Virus record (IMG/VR): IMGVR_UViG_3300021976_000026
Coordinates: 1-48,349 of that record
Direction: 5' to 3' (one strand)
DNA: 48,349 bases
Origin: a virus
The notes below the pieces were generated by a model. The model made no database searches, had not been told where the DNA came from, and saw only the letters and a program-made list of their open reading frames with translations. This document shows positions 17,901 to 26,268 of this stretch, in pieces. Both the position numbers and the translations under genes were made by a program. Positions within the stretch are counted from its first letter, which is position 1, and each line of letters starts with the position of its first letter.

Positions 17901-20900
17901 GTCGAGGGTCATGAACCCCATCGAAGAGTCGCCTGCGTACTTCTTGAGCCACCAGTTCTGCACCTTCGCCCGCGCACCCTCGTGCACCCCGGTGACCGAG
18001 TTGAGCCGGTCGGTGAGCAGCTCCTTGTCGGCGTCGGAGATGCCCCGGATGGCGTCGTTGCGTTCGACCAGCCTGGCCTGGACCGTCTTCATGCCGGTGA
18101 CCAGGGACCGGCCACGACCCACCTCGGTGGAGGCGTCGAGGAACTGACCCACGATCTGGTCGGCGGTCTCGGTGTCGATGGCCCGGATGTTGGTCAGATA
18201 GTTGCGCAGCACGTTCGCCCCACCCTGGGCATCGGCCAGGTTGATGGCCGCACCGAAGCGGGGGACGACGGAGGATAGGCGCTCGTAGTGGTCGGCCATC
18301 CAGTCGGTGGCCCGGGCGAACAGCCGGGTGTTGGTGCGCCCGGTGGTGAGGGCGTTCATCCGAACCGGGAGGGAGTTGATGGCCCCGGGGGTGATGGGCC
18401 GAGTAACGCCCACCCCCACGGACGGGCCGATGACGGCCAGCACCTCGTCCTCGGTCTTCGCCGCCAGGATCGCCTTGAGGATCTGCGGGTCGAACCGCCC
18501 GGAGGTGAGGCGCTGCAACCGGCCCAGGTTCCCGGGGGTGAGGTCCCACTTCACCATTGCCTCGAACACCTGTTCGCGGGCACGGGTGGCGAACGGCTGG
18601 ACGACCTTGCCGACACCTCGGATCACTTCCGACGCGCCCATCGTCATCCCCGCCACGACTCCCCGGTTGAGGGTCTGGGCTCCCTCCAGGTGGGGGGCGA
18701 TGGAGTACTTGGCTGCGACAGCGGCGTCGAAGTCGCGGGTGGGTCCCAGGAGCCACTGCTTGAGCAGGTCGTCGGAGATGCGGGGAACACCGCCCAGCTC
18801 ACGCCGCACACCCATCGAGTACTCGATGGAGTTGCGGATGGCGACACCGGAGTCGGCGAGCGAGGTGCGCAGGTCCGTCGCCGACACGTAGGAGTCGCTC
18901 AACGCCTCGACCAGCTTGCGCTCACCGTCGACACGGCGGGTCAGGGAGGCCTGCTCGTCGCTCAGCTCCTTCTTACGCGCCCGCAACTGGGTGAGGCGCT
19001 CACGCTGCCCGGCCAGGGACTCGTCGTACACACGGTAGGTCTCGGCACTAACACGACCGGACGGCGCGGTGGTCAGCCCGGCCTCGTCGCTCCACCTCCC
19101 GGCGGCCACGTTCCTGGAGGTCCACCAGACCCCGCCCTCACCTCCGGTGATGCGGAAGATGTCGGTGATGCCGTCGATGTCGGCCTGGCGCAGCACCGCC
19201 TGGATGATCCTGCCCAGGTTGTTGTCGGCAGCGAAGGCCAGCGCGTCCCCGAAGGTGACGCCAGGGGTGGTGAGCAGGTCGGTCATCTGCTTGACCACGG
19301 ACTTGCGCTGGTTGGAGCGAGAGGCGACTCGCTTGATCTGCGTCACGATCTCGTCGCCCAGCTCCATTTCGTCGTCAACGGAGCGCAGCACCGGGGACTT
19401 CTCCGAGTTCCACATGAGGATGGCGTCGGTGCCGTCCACGGAGCCGGGCAGAGCGGTCGGGTTGGGATCGGTGCGCTTGCCTGGGACGAACACGGCGTCA
19501 GTGAACGGGCCGGGGAGTTCGGGGGAGTCGGCGAGCACCTTGGCCTGCAACGCGTCCAGGCCGTCGTCGCCGAGCTGCATGGTGAGGTCGTCGAGTGCAA
19601 TCGCCATGTCCGAGTCCAGCTTGGTGGCCCTCTGTTCGATCTCCTGCTGCCCGGCCTTGCGCTCCTCGCGGGCCTTCTGCGGTTCGGCCTTGCGCGCCTC
19701 GCGGGTGGCACCCAGCTCAGCCTGGGTGGCCGCGATCTGCTCGTCCATCTCGTCGATGCGGGCGCTCAGGTCGTCCAGTGGCCCGGACCCGAAGCTCTGT
19801 GCGGCCTCACGCTGGGCGGCGGCATACATCTGGTTGGAGCCGCGGGCCACGTCGTTGGCGGCCCGGAAAGTGGTGGCGTTGATGCCACGGGCCTGCTGCA
19901 ACAGTTGCGTCGTCCGGTCCGAGAGGGTGATGAGTTCCCGGGTGGTCTGCGCTTCCCCCGCCGCCACGCCAGCTTCACGGGCGGCGGCGGTACGGGCGGC
20001 GGTGCGGGCGGCAGTACCGGCGGCGGCACCGACACCGATATAGATGGTGGGGTCCAGTGCGATGGCGGCAGCCAGGTCGATGAACCCGGAGAGGTTCTGG
20101 TAGCGCAGGTCGTCGGGGTTGTCGAAGAACATCGACCCGACCCCACGCCCGAGGGTCCAGTACTCATTGAAGACCAGCGGGGCGCTCTCGCGCCGGGCCA
20201 GTTCCGCCCGCGCCTGCACGTCACCGGCGGGGAACCAGCCCTGTCCCAGGTCCGCATTCTCGGGTCCGTAGAGCCCGGCCAGGTACTGCCCGCCGCTGGA
20301 CTGTTCGAGGGGGGAGGGCTGGGCGTTGTTGAACGGGTTCGAGAACATCTGGTCGGTCCAGGACGCACCGCCGTACTGTTCGGGGTCCTGGAGCATCCCC
20401 ACCGTGTTGCGGATCGCACCCTGGATCAGGTCGACCGGGAGCGAGGCGAGGGCGAACAGCGGCCGGGAGATGCCCTTGGTGAGCTGGGAGAGGAAGCCGC
20501 CCTTCTCCGCCTCCGAGCCCTTGGCGGGGTTGCGCCCGCCGGTGGTGGCGGCTTCGGCGGCGCGGGCCTCCGCGTCGAGGGTGAGGATCTCTGTGAGGAG
20601 GTCGTCGTCGAACCCGGCCCGGTCGGCGAACTGGGCCAGGCTGGTGGCCACGCCCGGCGAGATGGTGGGGGAGGCAGACAGCACCTCGATCATGGTCCCC
20701 ACCATCCGGGGGGAGATCATCGAGCCCTGGGCGGCGATCTGGGCGCGGTTGAACTGGGACTCGGTCAGCTGCTCCGGCCCCGGCCCGTACGGCATGATCG
20801 AGCGGGCCACGTTCGCGTTGCGGGGATCGGCGTAGTACTGCGGGTCCCAGAACATCCGGGGGAGCAGTTGCTTGCGGCGCTCCTCGGCCTGTCGGCGACG

Positions 20901-20951
20901 CTCGGCCGGAGTGGGGTCCTGCGTCTTGACGGTGATGGTGGTTTCGCTCAC
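14952..20951 (-). CDS. giant virion protein (1,999 residues), putative ejection protein
   Basis: One continuous frame takes up 12% of the genome. Start GTG 20951. The N-terminus is charged and helical. A small-residue segment near residues 310-330 is rich in AARTAA-like units. Two coiled-coil regions lie near 395-445 (Glu/Arg/Lys/Gln rich) and 650-690. The rest is mostly helical with many aromatic residues, and the C-terminal ~150 residues have acidic helices. No polymerase motif of the N4 virion RNA polymerase type was seen. Its place between portal and hydrolase genes, size and helical content suggest an internal protein ejected with DNA. Confidence 0.7.
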   Translation of the reverse strand: MSETTITVKTQDPTPAERRRQAEERRKQLLPRMFWDPQYYADPRNANVARSIMPYGPGPEQLTESQFNRAQIAAQGSMISPRMVGTMIEVLSASPTISPGVATSLAQFADRAGFDDDLLTEILTLDAEARAAEAATTGGRNPAKGSEAEKGGFLSQLTKGISRPLFALASLPVDLIQGAIRNTVGMLQDPEQYGGASWTDQMFSNPFNNAQPSPLEQSSGGQYLAGLYGPENADLGQGWFPAGDVQARAELARRESAPLVFNEYWTLGRGVGSMFFDNPDDLRYQNLSGFIDLAAAIALDPTIYIGVGAAAGTAARTAARTAAAREAGVAAGEAQTTRELITLSDRTTQLLQQARGINATTFRAANDVARGSNQMYAAAQREAAQSFGSGPLDDLSARIDEMDEQIAATQAELGATREARKAEPQKAREERKAGQQEIEQRATKLDSDMAIALDDLTMQLGDDGLDALQAKVLADSPELPGPFTDAVFVPGKRTDPNPTALPGSVDGTDAILMWNSEKSPVLRSVDDEMELGDEIVTQIKRVASRSNQRKSVVKQMTDLLTTPGVTFGDALAFAADNNLGRIIQAVLRQADIDGITDIFRITGGEGGVWWTSRNVAAGRWSDEAGLTTAPSGRVSAETYRVYDESLAGQRERLTQLRARKKELSDEQASLTRRVDGERKLVEALSDSYVSATDLRTSLADSGVAIRNSIEYSMGVRRELGGVPRISDDLLKQWLLGPTRDFDAAVAAKYSIAPHLEGAQTLNRGVVAGMTMGASEVIRGVGKVVQPFATRAREQVFEAMVKWDLTPGNLGRLQRLTSGRFDPQILKAILAAKTEDEVLAVIGPSVGVGVTRPITPGAINSLPVRMNALTTGRTNTRLFARATDWMADHYERLSSVVPRFGAAINLADAQGGANVLRNYLTNIRAIDTETADQIVGQFLDASTEVGRGRSLVTGMKTVQARLVERNDAIRGISDADKELLTDRLNSVTGVHEGARAKVQNWWLKKYAGDSSMGFMTLDGEVIPFVGPQLEAELVRGGVVLPDSQEIARAIGRWGLTLTKHPGLRRTIEVLDAGMDLWRSVILIRFAYTLRNIAEMQFRMFMTGHSSVFNHPMGAIGMASAMNKRNRTSRGLLARFAAHDKTATGKVLHEIGAEDLDVADDLVPEYVELMTRSSSRHDMRSVRAAEQSHDLIPVGVGQPGFAKGWSEKLIDLRSSRIARLVAGYNPPAIEPLLANGVSRENAIVDWLLHSDDAKWIRADYQETQSPLAQIWSDPVALRNFLFTGKGSIRERVQEYTMGREELVDFIVNGSLVRDGEEVFTMSTAGLVPDLKAKAQADRAVRLEQAIRPYLSDLPSDTEMAMRVTVPKNGFATVASEFNRAIDWFFNWNGRKENAWAVGPEFAYAYNDAAVDMMPMLNLQDRKAIYDWVLKAENRYTPHSETLMRARSYLRSPEGDLNMSDVERVAAAKANEHVKGLFYDAQQRRQLFHQLRLVMPFAQPFADTLWRWGRLMAARPYLVERFGRLGESLTDPGSGVLYDDFDWIDPFTDREQRDPTQGFIYTNPQTGEPYFTFPLIGSALGAALSPAAGFNVAESMTLGAPVQNLNLAFQGDVDYLPGVGPLISMPLSILMPDDAFGAFPEWLRDYVFPYGEPKPEGGIVESTFLPSWARRMTGALYNETFRAYSYKGMLAYMVSTQEYPGLQSSPVQQQKLIEDVQRGAKILTFIRALGAAILPAAPTQEIYAADADGRLIGSSYLATHWQHLINEAGGDYEAATKAFIDSYGMQALSAIVGSSEGDAPISGPGWEFFRKHPESDAYGDVIGYFFPGDMSLDAYQFQQESGDRRGLSVEERTDKLIQFLYNAEKTALDGRAAAELWDLPQLEQAEEDLKERYGGVVPQFSGTDSRTRLDQIRRAMDQFPALANTRGGEGAQLLFEAYDEYTETSQERYGTGLGGQKAEGMREEFLRELDSIVAQYGGQNVQDGSVNSIARLFANVVTPRGE

Positions 20952-20952
20952 G

Positions 20953-21282
20953 TCACCTCCCCTGGATGTCGAGCATGTCGATGAGTCGCATCACGTCGTT
21001 GTTGGGGGCGACGACGAGCATCGACTGGAGCATCCGGCGCACCGGGTCGGGCTCACCCGCCGGACCGAGGGCCTCGGGACCCACGCCGGGACCCACTGGC
21101 AGGCCAGCGGTGAGGGGCTCGTTGGGGCGCTCAGAGGGGGCGGAGACGTTGGTGACCTCGTCCGGGCCGACCATCGGCTGGGTGCCCATCGGCACCTGGG
21201 TGATCGACTCCACCAGCGCGGCCTCGTCGCCGTAGCCGGTGGAGGGGGCGTCTTGGATGCGGGGCTTGCGCGCCCGGGGCAT
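20953..21282 (-). CDS. small proline-rich protein after portal gene
   Basis: A 109-residue protein starting at ATG 21282, overlapping the portal stop by one base. Residues 1-80 are Pro/Gly rich and likely disordered; the last 30 (DPVRRMLQSMLVVAPNNDVMRLIDMLD) form an amphipathic helix. It lies between portal and giant-protein genes and is likely a minor virion or assembly factor. No family recognised. Confidence 0.6.
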   Translation of the reverse strand: MPRARKPRIQDAPSTGYGDEAALVESITQVPMGTQPMVGPDEVTNVSAPSERPNEPLTAGLPVGPGVGPEALGPAGEPDPVRRMLQSMLVVAPNNDVMRLIDMLDIQGR

Positions 21283-23156
21283 CAGTAGCCACCTCCCATG
21301 TCGGGGGAGCGGTTGGTGTTGCGCAGCGAGTTGTACATCCCGGCCAGGTTCGACATGGAGGCGGACTGTTCGCCCACCTGGGGGATTCCCTGGGGCTCAC
21401 CGGTGGCAGCGGACGCGGCCTCAGCGGCGATGGCCTCCACCCCGGTGGGGACCTGCTGCTGAGCGGCCTGGGCCTCCTGCGCCTCGGCCATCGCCTGGGC
21501 GAGCGCCTGAGCCACCTCCATCTTGTCGCTCTTGACCAGCTCGGCGACCTTGGCGATGACTTCCGGGGGGATCGACCCGTCAGCGGCACCGTTCTGGATG
21601 GAGGCCAGCATCGCCATCTCCAGCGCCTCGGCGGTGATGCGGTCCTTCTCCAGTTCCGGGTCCTGCACCAGCGGGTCCATCTCTGCGGCGGACTGCTTGG
21701 AGAGCGTGCCCAGGCCGATGCGCTGACCCATGCCGACGATGAGGGCGTTGAGGTCAGCGCCCGCGACCGGGTAGGTGACGCTGTGGTTGCAGCCGCTGGG
21801 GAACAGGTCGTTGGGAGTGTAGTTTCCCGAGGTCGACTTGCGCCGGTCCAGGTAGTAGTAGGAGACCTTGGTGTTGCCCCACCATGCCTTGGCGATCTTG
21901 GTGGCCAGCTTGTTCTCGTACTCCAGCGAGCAGGCGATCTGCTCCTGGGCCTCCTTGATGGGGTGGTCGATGATCGCGGACAGGATGGCGTCGCCGCGGC
22001 GTCCCGTCCTGACGTTCTGGGTGGACTCGCCACCGAACTCGGCGGGGATGCCGCCGACGATGCGGCTGGAACGCTCCAGCCGGTCGATCATGGGCTGGGT
22101 CTGGTACCCGGCGGGGGAGGTGAGGTTCTGCACCTCGCCACCGGCGACCACGTTCACTTCACCGGAGCGCCCGTCGAAGGGGCCCTTGATGAACCGGGCG
22201 GTCTCGTTGGCGCGGGAGACCAGGTAGGTGTCGGGGAAGATGTCGCGCTCGACAGCAGCGATCTCCAGGGCGGCGAGCTTGGCCTGCGCGCCGTAGAGGC
22301 CGATCATCTGGTCGAACTCGCCCGCGTTGCGGTCCAGGGTGACCCGCATCGGAATGACGCCCAGGGTCTGTTCGGCCCGGTTGGGGAGCTGGTGCAGGAA
22401 CTCCGCCACCCCGCCCCAGGTGTTGTTGTCCCATTGCAGCGTTTGGTAGCCGGGCTCCCAGGTGGGGTCGACCCCGGCATAGATGACCGACACCTGCTCG
22501 GCGTCGGAGTACTCCAGCAGGACGACCTGGGAGAAGTCGTCGATCTCCTCGGTGCGGTGGTAGCGGGCGGCCACGTCGGGGTAGTGGCGGCGGAACCAGC
22601 CGTAGGTCTTGTTGAACGCGGTGATCATGTCGGCGGGGCACATGTCGCCTGCGAGGTCTTCGGCCGGGTAGCAGCCCAACGGGTTACGGACATCCCAGCG
22701 GGGCATCCGGTGCTGCGGATCGGGCTTGACCACCACGGGGGCGGAGCCGTAGGCGACGAAGTAGCGAGCCCGCTCGCGCAGGATCTTGTCCATCTTGTTG
22801 TCGCCCCACCAGCCGAGCACGGCGTCACGCTGGCGCAGCGCCTTCTTCTCGCTGGCCTGCACACCGGGCTTGTCCGGCGGGAACCAGACGGTGGGGGAGA
22901 CCGAGGCGATCCGCATGGCCTTCTGGTCGATGCCGACGAGGATAAGGTTGGCGACGGCCGGTTCGGTCTCCTCGTCGAAGGGCAGCACGATGTCGCCGTT
23001 GTAGACGTCGCGGATGCGGCGCATCCGGTTGGTGACACCGATGGAGCGGTCGCGCCGGTAGCGCCAGATGGCGACGATGTCTTCGGCGCTGCGGGAGTAG
23101 CTGGGGCGCAACGTCTGCAACGTGTCCCCGACGCCAAACGCGGACAGGTAGTTCAT
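21282..23156 (-). CDS. portal protein
   Basis: A 624-residue protein directly after the terminase gene. The size, the early helical clip region (NRMRRIRDVYNGDIVLPFDEE), a long central alpha/beta section with IGVIPMRVTLDR-like strands, and a Gln/Ala-rich C-terminal helix (QALAQAMAEAQEAQAAQQQ) fit the portal of short-tailed phages, the dodecameric ring through which DNA is packaged. No unique motif confirms it; the call rests on length, fold pattern and gene order terminase-portal. Start ATG 23156 is two bases after the terminase stop. Confidence 0.75.
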   Translation of the reverse strand: MNYLSAFGVGDTLQTLRPSYSRSAEDIVAIWRYRRDRSIGVTNRMRRIRDVYNGDIVLPFDEETEPAVANLILVGIDQKAMRIASVSPTVWFPPDKPGVQASEKKALRQRDAVLGWWGDNKMDKILRERARYFVAYGSAPVVVKPDPQHRMPRWDVRNPLGCYPAEDLAGDMCPADMITAFNKTYGWFRRHYPDVAARYHRTEEIDDFSQVVLLEYSDAEQVSVIYAGVDPTWEPGYQTLQWDNNTWGGVAEFLHQLPNRAEQTLGVIPMRVTLDRNAGEFDQMIGLYGAQAKLAALEIAAVERDIFPDTYLVSRANETARFIKGPFDGRSGEVNVVAGGEVQNLTSPAGYQTQPMIDRLERSSRIVGGIPAEFGGESTQNVRTGRRGDAILSAIIDHPIKEAQEQIACSLEYENKLATKIAKAWWGNTKVSYYYLDRRKSTSGNYTPNDLFPSGCNHSVTYPVAGADLNALIVGMGQRIGLGTLSKQSAAEMDPLVQDPELEKDRITAEALEMAMLASIQNGAADGSIPPEVIAKVAELVKSDKMEVAQALAQAMAEAQEAQAAQQQVPTGVEAIAAEAASAATGEPQGIPQVGEQSASMSNLAGMYNSLRNTNRSPDMGGGY

Positions 23157-23157
23157 C

Positions 23158-25035
23158 TCATCCCCTCGCGTACACCGAATGGAGTCCTCGGCCGGTTCCG
23201 GAGAGCCAGGAGGGTCGACTGAACCGGGGAGCAGGCGTGTCAGGGTCAGCGTAGGTCATCTGCACTGCTCGCAAGCCGAACCAGGCGCTCATGACGAGGT
23301 CATCGGTCTTGCCTTCGGGCCAGGTGATCAGTTCGTGGATGAACTGGTTGGCCGCCATCCGGGCCTTGTTGTCCCCGTGCGGGATGCGCACCGCGCCCTG
23401 GCGGAAGAAGTCGGCGATGCCGGTGATGCCGTACTCGGGGTGCGCCTTGTTGATGGTGGTGGAGTGGGGGAGCAGTTCAACCTGGTGGTCCTGGCTCCAG
23501 CGCTGCACGTGCGGCTGGGCGAGCAGGAACCGCTGCGCGGCGTTGATCTCGATGATGGCGGCGGACAGCGGGTGGCCGATGTTGTGGCTGCGCCCGCGGA
23601 TGTCTTCGAGCAGGCCGGAGAACTCGCCGGTGTCCAGGTCGATGGAGAGGAACTGCTCTGCGCCGAGTCGAAGACGGTGCACTTCGATGACCTCGTAGCG
23701 GTGCTGCTCGGGCAGCATCACCCACCAGATGATGCCCCAGAAGTTCGTGGGGGAGGGGTCGACGGTGACGACGCTCCAGCCCTTGTACTCCTCGATCGCG
23801 GAGCGCCCGTAGTAGCGCCCGGGGTCCAGGCAGCCAGGGCGCAGCACCCCACCGGAATCCTTGCGGTCCCCGGTGATCCAGGATTCTTCGACCAGCAGCG
23901 CGGAGGCCTGCCCGTCGTTCTGCTGGTACTGGATGTCATACACACGCGGGTCGTTGTTCTGCTTGTCGGCGAGGAACTTCCACCCCAGCCGGTACGGGTC
24001 CAAGAGGCACCCGGTGGGCTGGGGCGCGGCGGTGATGGCGTGGTCGCCGGTGCAGCGGTCCTCGGCGTGGGACTGGTAGCGGATATGGGTGTACTTGCGG
24101 TTGCCGTCGAGATCGGAGAGGTTGACGCATTCGCGGTACAGGTCGTCGGGGCCGATGCGCTGGCCTTGCAGGATCAAGAGGCCACCGGGTTCCAGGCGGG
24201 TCTCGGCTTCGGTGCGCCACCATTCCCACAGGTTGGTTCCGGCCTCCAGGCCCATGGTGTTCTTCCGGTCGACGAGGTCGTCCCAGATGATGAAGTCGAA
24301 CCGGCCGCCGAGGAAGCCGGAGTCCTGGCCCCAGGAGGAGACGGTGGGTTCCTTGTCGTCCAGTGCGATCCCGCCGTACTGGCGCACGACGAGCGACTCG
24401 GCTCGCCACATCTCGCTGCGGCCTTCGGGCTTGAACGCCCCGTAGTCGGCTTGCAGGGTGGTGTCGGCGTCCCAGGACAGCCCCATCTCCTGTTCGGCCG
24501 GGTCGGCGATCATGGGGACTTCGCGTTCGAGGGTCTTCTTCAACCGCCCCACATACATGCGGGCGAGGCGTTCGACCCGGTGTCCGACCTGGATGCGGAT
24601 GGCGCGGTTGCGGGCGATGAGCCAGGCGGGGATGTCGTGGGTGAACAGGGTGGACTTGCCCGAGCCGGGGGGGCAGTTGATGACCACGTACTCGCGGTCG
24701 GGCGAGGCCAGCAGGTCCAGCACCTTGTAGGCGGCACGCTCCTGCCAGGGCAGAGACGCCCGGCCCATGTAGCGCATCCGGAAGAAGGCGAAGTCGTCGA
24801 GGGCCCGCTTGGCGTCGTTGGACATCGGGGGGGCGACCTCAAGGCCCCCGATGTGAGTGATGCCCAGCTCCAGTGCGGCTTCTGTGCCGGTGGAGCCGGG
24901 CTCGTTGCGTTCGAAGCGCCACGCGGTGTGGGGGTCGAGCTTGGCGCCCTTGGCCGCACGGTCGACAGAGTGGCCTTCCTCGCGCAGCTGGAAATACTTC
25001 TCCCACCGGAAGAGGTCGATCCGCTTCAGCGTCAT
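23158..25035 (-). CDS. terL: terminase large subunit
   Basis: A 625-residue packaging motor. Walker A is CPPGSGKST at residues 121-129; Walker B is FDFIIWDDLVD near 245-260. The C-terminal half has the RNase H-like nuclease pattern: VVTVDPSP with its Asp, AAIIEINA later, and DDLVMSAWFGLR near the end. Residues ~10-45 (LREEGHSVDRAAKGAKLDPHTAWRFER, in parts) read as a helix-turn-helix, which is unusual for a large subunit. No separate small terminase gene was recognised nearby, so this N-terminal part might take over DNA recognition. Confidence 0.9.
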   Translation of the reverse strand: MTLKRIDLFRWEKYFQLREEGHSVDRAAKGAKLDPHTAWRFERNEPGSTGTEAALELGITHIGGLEVAPPMSNDAKRALDDFAFFRMRYMGRASLPWQERAAYKVLDLLASPDREYVVINCPPGSGKSTLFTHDIPAWLIARNRAIRIQVGHRVERLARMYVGRLKKTLEREVPMIADPAEQEMGLSWDADTTLQADYGAFKPEGRSEMWRAESLVVRQYGGIALDDKEPTVSSWGQDSGFLGGRFDFIIWDDLVDRKNTMGLEAGTNLWEWWRTEAETRLEPGGLLILQGQRIGPDDLYRECVNLSDLDGNRKYTHIRYQSHAEDRCTGDHAITAAPQPTGCLLDPYRLGWKFLADKQNNDPRVYDIQYQQNDGQASALLVEESWITGDRKDSGGVLRPGCLDPGRYYGRSAIEEYKGWSVVTVDPSPTNFWGIIWWVMLPEQHRYEVIEVHRLRLGAEQFLSIDLDTGEFSGLLEDIRGRSHNIGHPLSAAIIEINAAQRFLLAQPHVQRWSQDHQVELLPHSTTINKAHPEYGITGIADFFRQGAVRIPHGDNKARMAANQFIHELITWPEGKTDDLVMSAWFGLRAVQMTYADPDTPAPRFSRPSWLSGTGRGLHSVYARG

Positions 25036-25051
25036 GTGTGCAGTATCGCGC

Positions 25052-25123
25052 TCAGCCGAGCGCCATGATGAGCAGGATGACCAGGATGGCGAGGAGCAGG
25101 ATGTCGGTGAGGGTGACGTTCAC
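25052..25123 (-). CDS. very small single-span membrane peptide
   Basis: A 23-residue peptide starting at GTG 25123, with almost entirely hydrophobic sequence (TDILLLAILVILLIMALG) and thus a transmembrane helix. A GGGAGGTGAACC stretch upstream contains a strong Shine-Dalgarno. It lies between the terminase and the zinc-ribbon protein, in the gap that otherwise holds no gene. Its small size means coding is uncertain, but start, SD and composition agree. Confidence 0.45.
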   Translation of the reverse strand: MNVTLTDILLLAILVILLIMALG

Positions 25124-25126
25124 GGT

Positions 25127-25294
25127 TCACCTCCCGGTCAGGATCTTGGCCTTGAGGCGCTCGTCGTTGCGGTCCTTCGCGTAGTCGACGGCGCACCTGG
25201 TGTGCCAGAGGCGGCCATAGACCCGGGTGGCGATCTCACCCCGAGCCATGGCCACCTTGCACCGCTCACACACGGTGGTAAACCTGACACGCAT
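25127..25294 (-). CDS. small zinc-ribbon-like protein
   Basis: A 55-residue protein starting at ATG 25294, with CERC near residue 9-12 and HTRC near residues 31-34, a four-ligand pattern (C-X2-C ... H-X2-C) of a treble clef or zinc ribbon. Rich in Arg and Lys. Located upstream of terL in the left operon. Only a few bases separate it from the next small peptide. Function unknown; perhaps DNA or RNA binding. Confidence 0.55.
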   Translation of the reverse strand: MRVRFTTVCERCKVAMARGEIATRVYGRLWHTRCAVDYAKDRNDERLKAKILTGR

Positions 25295-25311
25295 ATAACA
25301 AGGCTAACAAC

Positions 25312-25452
25312 TCACTCGGGGATCCACCGGTAAAAGGTGGTCTCGTCGACCTTCTCGTAGTGGCCGCCCGCCACGATGAGGCGTTCGGCTAACTCCGGGC
25401 TGGTCAGGTGTCCGTCTCTGGGGCCACCGACCAGTTCAACCGGCGGCCACAT
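25312..25452 (-). CDS. small protein with VGGPRDG motif
   Basis: A 46-residue protein starting at ATG 25452, two bases before the stop of the upstream gene. It contains PVELVGGPRDG near the start and ends YEKVDETTFYRWIPE, with beta-strand-like pattern. Short proteins with a VELxGGPxDG motif are common in actinophages, where the function is not known. Confidence 0.6.
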   Translation of the reverse strand: MWPPVELVGGPRDGHLTSPELAERLIVAGGHYEKVDETTFYRWIPE

Positions 25453-25453
25453 G

Positions 25454-25864
25454 TCAGAGCCTCTTGGCCTTGTCCTTGGCCTCGCCCGGGCGCTCCTCGA
25501 CGATGTTGCCATCGCCGTCCAGGGGCTGACCGAGGTCGTTGTAGAGGGGCTTGCCGTCGCTGCCAAACTGGGGGGACGACGCCTTGTGCACGTCTTCGAC
25601 CGCCTTGGCGTACTTGGCTTCGGCGTCACGGGCCTTGCGCCGACGAGCATCGTCGCTGGCCTGGCGCTGAGCCTGGTCCTTCGCGGCCTTGGCGTGGTCG
25701 ACGACGGGGGCGGCTCCGTCGAGCCCGGCGAGGGTGGTCTCGCGGGTTCCGGTGACACCCATCTCGGCCTGGCGGACCGCTTCGCTGGACTCCTGCACCC
25801 CGACGAGGGCGGACGCGGGTCCGCCGGTGTGTTCGACAGGGGTCTGTTCGGTGTTCTTGCTCAT
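25454..25864 (-). CDS. acidic/Ala-rich helical protein
   Basis: A 136-residue protein starting at ATG 25864, next to the upstream stop at 25867. Highly charged, Ala/Lys/Glu/Asp rich, with a long helix between residues 55 and 95 (DHAKAAKDQAQRQASDDARRRK, in parts) and a Gly/Pro-rich C-terminus. No domain recognised. In the left operon before the terminase; it could be a virion or assembly protein. Confidence 0.6.
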   Translation of the reverse strand: MSKNTEQTPVEHTGGPASALVGVQESSEAVRQAEMGVTGTRETTLAGLDGAAPVVDHAKAAKDQAQRQASDDARRRKARDAEAKYAKAVEDVHKASSPQFGSDGKPLYNDLGQPLDGDGNIVEERPGEAKDKAKRL

Positions 25865-25866
25865 GG

Positions 25867-26232
25867 TCAGTCTCCGATCCTGGTGGCGGTGATGGAGGCG
25901 ACGTAGACCACGGACGCGGTCCCGGCACCGTTGGTGTTGACGGACAGGTTCTGGGTCCCGTCGACACGGATGTTGGTTTCGGCGGTGTACTGCTGGCCAG
26001 CGATGCGGGTGGTCGCCATCCTCTTGATGACGACGGCAGCGCGGCGCAGGGCGAAGTTCCCGTCTTCGGCAGCGGCAGGGGTCCCTGCCGCGTGACAGCA
26101 CTCGACCCGCACCTTATACATGCCCGCAGCGGGGGTGGTGAGGGTAACCAGGGCTGCTCCGGACGCGGGGGCGGTGGCGGTACCGAAGTTGTTGAGGCTC
26201 TCGGCATCCACTTCATCTGTGGAGAGGGGCAT
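25867..26232 (-). CDS. probable beta-rich structural protein
   Basis: A 121-residue protein. ATG 26232 is chosen because GAGGAG lies at good distance upstream. It is Ala/Thr/Val rich, with alternating strands (VTLTTPAAGMYKVRVECCHAAG) and a C-terminal SVVYVASITATRIGD. The pattern resembles a small capsid decoration or beta-sandwich protein. Function is inference from composition and from its place in the virion arm. Confidence 0.55.
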   Translation of the reverse strand: MPLSTDEVDAESLNNFGTATAPASGAALVTLTTPAAGMYKVRVECCHAAGTPAAAEDGNFALRRAAVVIKRMATTRIAGQQYTAETNIRVDGTQNLSVNTNGAGTASVVYVASITATRIGD

Positions 26233-26268
26233 CACTCCTCCTTGTGGGTGGTGGTACCCAGCGTAGGG

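Noticed and set aside
14952-20951. Virion RNA polymerase of N4 type
   Set aside because: Too short and no recognisable polymerase motifs; helical/coiled-coil composition instead.
18288-20984. 898-codon plus-strand frame opposite the giant protein gene
   Set aside because: Long antisense frames are expected from GC-rich third positions; no SD and Gly/Val/Glu-heavy, low-quality composition.
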